Source of the DNA: Blautia sp. An81
GTDB taxonomy: Bacteria > Bacillota > Clostridia > Lachnospirales > Lachnospiraceae
Assembly: GCF_002161285.1 (NCBI RefSeq)
Contig: NZ_NFHH01000011.1
Coordinates: 62,001-126,000, forward strand
Direction: 5' to 3'
DNA: 64,000 bases
The translations under genes and the position numbers were made by a program. The notes beneath the pieces were generated by a model. The model worked only from the letters and a program-made list of their open reading frames with translations. It made no database searches and was not told the origin of the DNA. This document shows positions 58,635 to 64,000 of the stretch, one piece after another; within the stretch, counting starts at the first letter, position 1; each line of letters opens with the position of its first letter.

Positions 58635-59291
58635 ATGAATAAGGAATGGTCTGAACTTAATAAAACAATGCAGGCACAAATAAAAAAGAAAGATACTTAT
58701 AAGAGGGGTATTGATACTTTACTTACTTTACGAAGTCAGTTAATACAAACCTTAGTATCTTTCAAAGAAGAATTATGCAGAGAAGATTTTAACTCAATCC
58801 CCTTCATAAACGCTGATGGTTATCATAGTAAGACGATTGCTTATTCTATTTGGCATATTTTCCGCATTGAAGATATAGTTGTGCATACAGTGATAAATGA
58901 AGATGAACAAGTATTTTTTGCAGGCAATTATCAAGAGCGTATCAATTCACCTATCATTACAACAGGAAATGAACTCATGAAACAGCAGATTGCAGACTTT
59001 TCAAAACAGCTTAATCTGGAAGAATTATATTTATATATTTTCGAAGTATGGGAAAGCACTGAGAAAATGCTTGAACGGTTATCTTATGATGAATTGAAAA
59101 GAAAAATACCGAAAGAAAGAAAAGGATACTTAGAATCGTTGAATGTAGTAAACGACAATGAAAAAGCAATTTGGCTGATTGATTATTGGTGTAATAAAGA
59201 TATTTGTGGACTAATTCAAATGCCGTTTTCAAGACATTGGATTATGCACACAGAAGCCTGTTTGCGTATAAAGAACAAGATACATTCATAG
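58635..59291 (+). CDS. DinB-like four-helix protein
   Basis: 218 residues from the ATG at 58635; the longer frame starts inside the inverted repeat and is not supported. Metal-binding histidines are suggested by YHSKTIAYSIWHIFRIED and SRHWIMHTEA, the spacing of DinB/DUF664-type enzymes. Such proteins are thiol-dependent transferases or stress proteins. Only a weak GAGAG site lies before the ATG. Role as cargo unknown. Confidence 0.65.
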   Translation: MNKEWSELNKTMQAQIKKKDTYKRGIDTLLTLRSQLIQTLVSFKEELCREDFNSIPFINADGYHSKTIAYSIWHIFRIEDIVVHTVINEDEQVFFAGNYQERINSPIITTGNELMKQQIADFSKQLNLEELYLYIFEVWESTEKMLERLSYDELKRKIPKERKGYLESLNVVNDNEKAIWLIDYWCNKDICGLIQMPFSRHWIMHTEACLRIKNKIHS

Positions 59292-59346
59292 GCAAAAATT
59301 TCAGTTTGTAGAACTAAGGAAATTGGAATTTAAGGAGGAATAAAGT

Positions 59347-59442
59347 ATGGTTAGTGATTTTATAAGAGCAGCATTTCCATGGATTTTAATGGGTTTATTT
59401 GTAGCAATCAGTTGTTCCCTTATGAGTAAAAAAGAGAAATAA
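59347..59442 (+). CDS. 31-residue membrane peptide
   Basis: Reads MVSDFIRAAFPWILMGLFVA then a short polar tail (SKKEK): one membrane helix of about 18 residues. AAGGAGG ends eight bases before the ATG, so translation is likely. Too short for most gene callers; similar peptides occur near transporter genes, but I do not know a function. Confidence 0.6.
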   Translation: MVSDFIRAAFPWILMGLFVAISCSLMSKKEK

Positions 59443-59472
59443 ATTCCTGTTTGTATTTATAAAAGAGAAAAA

Positions 59473-60003
59473 ATGAGAAAAGTAGTTTTATTTATTGCCA
59501 TGAGCCTTGACGGATATATTGCGGACGGTAATGGTGGAGTAGCTTGGCTAAATGGTCATGGAAATGACAATGAAAACATCGACACTTATACAGAATTTAC
59601 CAAAGATATAGATACTGTCTTAATGGGGTGGAATACTTCTCATCAGGTTGTTACTGAACTTTCTCCGCAAGAATGGGTATATAATAAATTTACAACTTAT
59701 GTATTAACACATAAAGAGTGCAATTCTTCCCAACAAATTCATTTTACAAGTGAAAATCCTGTTTTATTATTGGAACGGCTAAAACAAGAAGCAGGAAAGG
59801 ATATTTGGATTTGTGGCGGAGCAAATCTTGTTCAGCAGTTGGTAAGCAAAAATATGATTGATAAATATTACATTTCTGTTATTCCTACTCTGTTAGGAAA
59901 TGGGGTTCGTCTTTTGGGCAACATAGACAGGGAAATAAAGTTAAGGCTTTGTAAAACACAGACTTATAACGGAATAACCGATTTGATTTATATGCGTAGA
60001 TAA
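59473..60003 (+). CDS. RibD-C/DHFR-fold reductase-like protein
   Basis: 176 residues. It has the RibD C-terminal/YyaP fold: MSLDGYIADGNGG at the N-terminus, DTVLMGWNTS near residue 48, and DIWICGGANLVQQLV near residue 115. Such proteins bind NADPH and a pterin- or flavin-like ligand. A second DHFR-fold gene within 2 kb of dfr; whether it aids antifolate tolerance is unknown. The ribosome site (GAGAAA) is weak. Confidence 0.75.
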   Translation: MRKVVLFIAMSLDGYIADGNGGVAWLNGHGNDNENIDTYTEFTKDIDTVLMGWNTSHQVVTELSPQEWVYNKFTTYVLTHKECNSSQQIHFTSENPVLLLERLKQEAGKDIWICGGANLVQQLVSKNMIDKYYISVIPTLLGNGVRLLGNIDREIKLRLCKTQTYNGITDLIYMRR

Positions 60004-60054
60004 CTAGAGAGAAACAGAAAAGCTGTTAAACCGACGGAGCGATCCGACCACGTT

Positions 60055-60165
60055 GGCGGGAAAATCCTTAAGATTTTTCCGCCATGCTTGCAAGGGGGCG
60101 GTTCGCTTCGGCGGTTCGGCGAGCTTGCGAGCCGTTCAAAGCCCCCGTTATCTAACAAGGGGGGC
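60055..60165 (+). other. oriT-like block (Tn916/ICEBs1 type)
   Basis: GC-rich, in AT-rich surroundings. A 12-bp inverted repeat with one G:T pair (60055-60066 and 60072-60083) is followed by an inverted repeat GCCCCC / GGGGGC (60141-60146, 60159-60165) enclosing GTTATCTAACAA. ICEBs1 oriT has C-run, then CTAACA, then G-run, nearly the same. The cognate relaxase is encoded 1.2 kb to the right. Reading frames across this block are by-products of its base composition. Confidence 0.65.
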
Positions 60166-60364
60166 ACAAAAAACAAGAAACACTATACACTAACAAGCGG
60201 AAAACGCTGTATTTATAAGGCAAAACCCCATTTTTACAGTAGTGATATAAATTGTACCTATATCACTATGAAAATTGAATAGTAAATATGAGAAAGACAG
60301 TTGATTTCAAAAAATAAGAAATTGATTGTCGTTTTCTTTTGCAGAAATTTAAGTGCAGGCAATT

Positions 60365-60460
60365 ATGGTAGTTGTCGTAATTGCTGTCAGCTCAGTGTTT
60401 ATCACTGATGGTGTGAAAGATTTACGGTTGGAGATGTTCAATAAGATTATTGGTGCTTAA
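60365..60460 (+). CDS. Small open frame, 31 residues, unknown
   Basis: ATG at 60365 reads MVVVVIAVSSVF then a polar tail ending GA. One hydrophobic stretch. No clear ribosome site, and the start lies in a GGCAATTA...TAGTTG half-hairpin similar to that before the relaxase gene. It may be a fragment. Listed because it is the only frame in 60300-60480. Confidence 0.25.
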   Translation: MVVVVIAVSSVFITDGVKDLRLEMFNKIIGA

Positions 60461-60469
60461 TTATTTTTA

Positions 60470-60498
60470 TTGTAGTGCTGATATGAGAATGTTATAAT
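60470..60498 (+). promoter_or_regulatory. Promoter of the DUF3781-GyrI-like pair
   Basis: TTGTAG (60470-60475), 17 bases, extended TG and TATAAT (60493-60498), about 50 bases before the ATG. Confidence 0.65.
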
Positions 60499-60548
60499 TG
60501 GGGTATAAAACATACAAATAAATTTGCTGAAAAATGAGGTATCAAAAT

Positions 60549-60791
60549 ATGGAAAATGAATTACTGGAAAACTTAGGAAGACTTCACACAACTGAACTTG
60601 GCGTTATTAGAATTAAAAAGAACTTATCTTTGAATGTAGAAAATGTAATTGAATGGTGCAAAGAAAAAATTAGCCTTTCTAATGCGGAAATCACAAGAAA
60701 AGGAAAAAACTGGTATATAACGATTGATAATTGTATTATAACGGTAAATGCGTACAGTTATACCGTTATCACTTCTCACAAGGTAAAATGA
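60549..60791 (+). CDS. DUF3781 protein
   Basis: 80 residues from the ATG at 60549 (GAGG eight bases upstream). LHTTELGVIRIKKNLSL and NWYITIDNCIITVNAYSYTVITSHK are the conserved halves of DUF3781, a small cytosolic family of unknown role. Its stop overlaps the next start (ATGA), so the two are co-translated. Confidence 0.7.
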   Translation: MENELLENLGRLHTTELGVIRIKKNLSLNVENVIEWCKEKISLSNAEITRKGKNWYITIDNCIITVNAYSYTVITSHKVK

Positions 60792-61258
60792 TAAATTTTT
60801 CTATAAAGGAATTAAACGCATTTGCAGTTATTGGGCAGGAAGTAGAACTGACTAATTATCAAAAAAAGAATATTCAGATTAGTACACAGTTTTGGAGAAA
60901 GTTTAACAGTAGTTTGAAAAAAGCGTATCTTTCACAATCAGGAAATTGGGTAAAATATGCTTTTATGGAAAGAAGAAATGGAAAACTTTATTATTTCTGT
61001 TCTATTCCCCAAAGAACCATTACCCCAGAGGGCTTTCTGTATAAAGAAATACCGTCTTATAAATATTTGGTTGTGGAGCATATTGGTGCTATGGATAAAA
61101 TATATGAAACTTATGGCAAGATTTATGAAGAAATTATTCCTAGTACATCGTATATTCCTATAAAAGATATTATCCTACACTTTGAAAAATACGATTATCG
61201 TTTTCATTGGAATAGTGATAATTCAGTTATTGAAATTTGGATACCTATTCAAGATTAG
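60788..61258 (+). CDS. GyrI-like/AraC effector-binding domain protein
   Basis: 156 residues from the ATG at 60788. It resembles the SbmC/GyrI fold: FWRKFN, KYLVVEHIG, IPIKDIILHFEKYDYRFHW and the final IEIWIPIQ. Such stand-alone domains bind small drugs or protect gyrase. No DNA-binding part is fused. Coupled to DUF3781. A drug-sensing or sequestration role is possible in a resistance element but unproven. Confidence 0.65.
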   Translation: MINFSIKELNAFAVIGQEVELTNYQKKNIQISTQFWRKFNSSLKKAYLSQSGNWVKYAFMERRNGKLYYFCSIPQRTITPEGFLYKEIPSYKYLVVEHIGAMDKIYETYGKIYEEIIPSTSYIPIKDIILHFEKYDYRFHWNSDNSVIEIWIPIQD

Positions 61259-61283
61259 AAGCAATTTTATATCCATACACACA

Positions 61284-61315
61284 AAGCAGTTAGTCTTAGG
61301 ATTGACTGCTTTTTC
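61284..61315 (+). terminator. Terminator after the GyrI-like gene
   Basis: Twelve-pair stem (two G:U) between 61284-61295 and 61300-61311, four-base loop, T-run. Confidence 0.8.
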
Positions 61316-61334
61316 TATACAGATTTTTAATGAC

Positions 61335-61366
61335 AGGCAATTATCAATTATGGTAGTTGCCTTTTT
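61335..61366 (+). terminator. Attenuator-like terminator directly before the relaxase gene
   Basis: Stem AGGCAATTA / TAGTTGCCT (61335-61343, 61354-61362) then TTTTT, 20 bases before the relaxase start, with no promoter visible between. Relaxase expression would need read-through or antitermination. Confidence 0.65.
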
Positions 61367-61385
61367 TGATTGGAGGAATTGAAGA

Positions 61386-62600
61386 ATGAATGATAAAAAC
61401 TTTATTGAAGAACTAAGACAAAAGCGTGAGGAATACGGAGTAACACAAACAAGGCTTGCTGTTGCCTGTGGTATCAGCCGTGAATATTACAACCGCATTG
61501 AAAAAGGAAAACAGCCATTGAATGACGAATTAAGAGAAATCATAGAAAAACAGATTGAGCGTTTCAATCCGCAAGAACCACTATTCTTATTGATTGATTA
61601 CTTTCGTGTCCGCTTTCCTACTACGGACGCATTGGCGATTATCCGTGATGTATTACAACTGAAATCTAATTACATGCTTTATGAAGATTATGGAAAATAC
61701 GGATATGAAAGCAAATATGTACTTGGCGACATCAATATCATGTGTTCCATGCAGGAGCATTTAGGTGTTTTATTGGAACTGAAAGGCAAAGGCTGTCGGC
61801 AAATGGAATGTTATCTACTGGCACAGGAACGCTCATGGTATGACTTCATGCTGGATTGTATGACGGCTGGTGGTGTGATGAAACGGCTTGATTTGGCTAT
61901 CAATGATAAAGCAGGAATATTGGATATTCCAAAGTTAAAGGAAAAATACAAGGCTGGCGAATGTATCTCCTACTTCCGTATGCAGAAAGATTACAGCGGT
62001 ACAGAAAAATGCGGTAGCGATTTACCAAAGAATACAGGAGAAACCTTATATCTCGGTTCAACAAGTAGCGAATTATATATGTGTGCTTATCAGAAAAATT
62101 ATGAGCAGTATGTCAAGAATGGCACAGAAATTGAAGATACGGAGATTAAGAACCGTTTTGAAATACGCATGAAGAACGAACGAGCCTATTATGCGGTTGT
62201 AGATTTACTGACCTATCGGGACGCTGAACGCACCGCTTTTTCTATCATCAATCATTATGTCCGCTTTGTTGACAGAGAGGACGACAAGCCAAAAAGTCAA
62301 TGGATAACAAATGATGATTGGGCATGGTTTGTAGGGGAAAACAGAGAGCCGATACGCTTAACCACAAAGCCAGAGCCTTACACTTTACAAAAAGCGTTGC
62401 ATTGGCTACAAAGACAAGTCGCACCAACCATAAAAATGGTACAGGCATTAGACAGAGAAAATCGTACAACGATACTGAAAGATATGATTGAGCAGGCAGA
62501 ACTAAAAGACAAGCATAAACATTTATTACAATTAGAGAAATCAACCATAGAAGAACGTATAGATACCGCTGTTCCACAAGAGAATGACGGTATTTTTTAA
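61386..62600 (+). CDS. MobT-type relaxase (Tn916 Orf20-like)
   Basis: 404 residues. An N-terminal XRE helix-turn-helix (residues 6-45) is followed by a Rep_trans/replication-initiation-factor domain (about 60-330) as in Orf20 of Tn916 and NicK of ICEBs1. Such relaxases nick oriT and act with a coupling protein. The motif with the active tyrosine cannot be fixed by eye among several. GGAGG lies ten bases before the ATG. Full length, no break. Confidence 0.85.
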   Translation: MNDKNFIEELRQKREEYGVTQTRLAVACGISREYYNRIEKGKQPLNDELREIIEKQIERFNPQEPLFLLIDYFRVRFPTTDALAIIRDVLQLKSNYMLYEDYGKYGYESKYVLGDINIMCSMQEHLGVLLELKGKGCRQMECYLLAQERSWYDFMLDCMTAGGVMKRLDLAINDKAGILDIPKLKEKYKAGECISYFRMQKDYSGTEKCGSDLPKNTGETLYLGSTSSELYMCAYQKNYEQYVKNGTEIEDTEIKNRFEIRMKNERAYYAVVDLLTYRDAERTAFSIINHYVRFVDREDDKPKSQWITNDDWAWFVGENREPIRLTTKPEPYTLQKALHWLQRQVAPTIKMVQALDRENRTTILKDMIEQAELKDKHKHLLQLEKSTIEERIDTAVPQENDGIF

Positions 62601-62645
62601 TGTAATTGAAAAATTTCAGATTTAGTCAGCAAAGAGCTGTTTTCA

Positions 62646-63189
62646 TTCCCTATGTGAAGTGAAAGAAGAAAAATAAATTTTTTATTAAATCTGCAACAAA
62701 ATGGCTACTTGCGTACAGATATGGTGCGAGAAAAGGAAATCTAAACTTTTTTTGAAAATAGGTCATTAAATCGGGGCTTGCTGTCCCTATATGAAGTGAA
62801 AGAAGAAAAAAGTTTTGAAAAAATGACGGAAATTCGTGATTAGTGGACAGTCTTCTGTGAAAAGAGGAAAAACATCATCATTTTGTATTCAAACAGGCAT
62901 TAGCAGTTGAGTGTTGATGTGAAAAGATGAAAATACTTTGTTCTCAACTTAACAATTTAAGGTTTCCGTTCCCTATATGGTGCAAAGAAAATATTTCATT
63001 CTATTGTTGGCAGTAACGGTATGGTTTGGGTAGTTAGGGTGTGAAAAGGAAAATATTCTTTTTTCATCATCAACTTAGCAAAATGACATTTTCTATCCCT
63101 ATATGGTGCATGAAAAGAAGTTAAAATTTTTCCATTTAAACTTAGCAAATGGACGTTTGCTGTACAGATAGTAGTGAAAAAGGAGAAAA
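62646..63189 (+). repeat. Array of nine degenerate repeats, 61-70 bp apart
   Basis: Nine copies of a motif like CCCTATATGGTG followed by a GA-rich run (AAAGAAGAAAA) begin near 62647, 62714, 62784, 62847, 62908, 62970, 63032, 63095 and 63162. Copies vary (3-10 changes each). Intervals are mostly 61-63, about six helical turns, and the text between the motifs is also loosely repeated (ACTTAGCAAAATGAC). It follows the relaxase gene and contains no supported frame. Around 63222 a tenth, worn copy may exist. 63247-63512 shows nothing I can support. Confidence 0.8.
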
Positions 63190-63512
63190 TCAACCGTTGA
63201 TTGCCAAAATGAACCGTTCCATTTGTACTAATAATGGAAAAAGTTTTGGATTTTGGTTACGTTTCTCCTCTTTTCCAACGCGATATATAGGAAAGACGAT
63301 TTTTTTCTTTCAATCGTTCTTTGACAACTGAATAAAGTAATTCAATACGTTTGACAGACAGCTAGCCGTTGAAACAAATACGCCACGACCTTTCCCCTGC
63401 AAGAGCGAGCGAAAACCTATTTGTGTTCTTGTAAAAGATTTGTCCTCTTTTATCGCCATGACCTGTACTGTCAGATAATGATACTCCCGTACAGCCACAG
63501 CTTGAGCATTAA

Positions 63513-63635
63513 GAGCGTCGCACGCAATGGGTACGGCTACATAAGAACTATGCAGAGGTGGAACTCCTGTGGGCTATGACAAAAGCCGTTGAATTGCTTA
63601 GAAAGATTTTACAGAAAGGGGGTATGTGTTATTGA
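63513..63635 (+). pseudogene. C-terminal fragment of an element-encoded protein
   Basis: In-frame residues after a stop read RRTQWVRLHKNYAEVELLWA then TKAVELLRK and end at TGA just before the TnpW-like gene. The style is that of element-encoded proteins but no start exists, and frame stops lie upstream at 63510 and before. Remnant of a longer gene; family not recognised. Confidence 0.4.
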
Positions 63636-63798
63636 TAATGCTGTAAAAACAATTCAAAAGAAAAATGGCAAGTGTGGCATTGGCAACAGAGGAAAGACAA
63701 AGATTGTAGTAAAAGAGCATTTTTCCGAAAAGGGCAAAACAATGGAAGAACTTCTAACTGATGTCATGCTGGAAAAAGCAAAGCAGACAATCGCATAA
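63589..63798 (+). CDS. TnpW-type small element protein
   Basis: Up to 69 residues, basic N-terminus and acidic C-terminus; GKTKIVVKEHFSEKGKTMEELL is the TnpW-family core found ahead of serine recombinases in Tn4451-like elements. The start is uncertain: TTG 63589, or a rare codon near 63631 after the GGGGG site at 63618. Function in the family unknown. Confidence 0.6.
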   Translation: MNCLERFYRKGVCVIDNAVKTIQKKNGKCGIGNRGKTKIVVKEHFSEKGKTMEELLTDVMLEKAKQTIA

Positions 63799-63823
63799 AA
63801 TCGGTGCAGTTGTAAGAAATAGA

Positions 63824-63883
63824 TTGAATGACAAAAAGTACCCGTGTTATACTTTACTTGCAAGCAGGTATTGTAAACACGGG
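63824..63883 (+). promoter_or_regulatory. Recombinase promoter with inverted-repeat operator
   Basis: TTGAAT (63824-63829), 18 bases, TATACT (63848-63853). CCCGTGTT (63841-63848) and AACACGGG (63876-63883) form an inverted repeat spanning the -10 and start, a likely operator for a regulator of excision. AGGAGG before the ATG at 63910. Confidence 0.6.
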
Positions 63884-63903
63884 TTAGTTATAAAGGAGGA
63901 TAA

Positions 63904-64000
<97 letters not shown>

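Noticed and set aside
60004-60282. Open frames of 62-64 codons on both strands
   Set aside because: They run across the inverted repeats of the oriT-like block and resemble no protein.
62646-63189. CRISPR array
   Set aside because: Repeats are too diverged, the spacers are themselves related, and no cas gene is present.

Overview
The window reads as a chromosomal segment of a spore-forming anaerobic Clostridia, most likely Lachnospiraceae. Supporting genes are gpr-spoIIP and a GerM-like lipoprotein (sporulation), a multi-cluster [FeFe] hydrogenase, the GGGtGRT/NifU-like pair that I associate with gut Clostridia, and a Rho factor with a charged N-terminal insert. Genus and species cannot be fixed from the sequence alone. 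From about 1 to 57.3 kb it is ordinary core chromosome, mostly on the minus strand; from about 57.46 kb to the right edge it is an AT-rich mobile element inserted in a regulator gene.

Core, left to right: start of comF with recD2, mreB and uvrA; a CBS-domain protein; hemW and lepA; an eight-gene surface-polysaccharide operon (licD-type transferase, flippase, GT4, GT2, DUF2304, DUF2142, IspD-like cytidylyltransferase, extended SDR); spoIIP and gpr; rpsT (plus strand); an operon comEA - response regulator - histidine kinase - gerM - comEC - holA; a small YdcZ-type transporter; argCJBD facing argG, with ArgR-like operators on both promoters; hflX, a TPR lipoprotein, glmM, a sugar-phosphate nucleotidyltransferase and a pyrophosphatase-methyltransferase fusion; a decayed holin-like type I toxin locus; the GGGtGRT/NifU-like pair; a VTT membrane protein with two glycolipid-type glycosyltransferases; the hydrogenase; TraX; a left-handed beta-helix acyltransferase-like protein; topB; prfA-prmC-DUF1385-rpmE-rho.

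Mobile element: a plus-strand XRE regulator gene with a good promoter is broken after about 45 codons at 57.46 kb. To its right lie a trimethoprim-resistance-type dihydrofolate reductase (dfrF-like), two large inverted repeats, a DinB-like protein, a 31-residue membrane peptide, a RibD-C/DHFR-fold protein, a GC-rich oriT-like block resembling the ICEBs1/Tn916 origin, a DUF3781/GyrI-like gene pair, two consecutive intrinsic terminators, a Tn916 Orf20/MobT-type relaxase, an array of about nine degenerate repeats spaced 61-70 bp, a TnpW-type small protein, and the start of a large serine recombinase cut by the window edge. No conjugation-pore gene is visible, so the simplest reading is an integrative mobilizable element carrying antifolate-resistance cargo. 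The oriT, repeat array and insertion junction are the parts most worth a second look.
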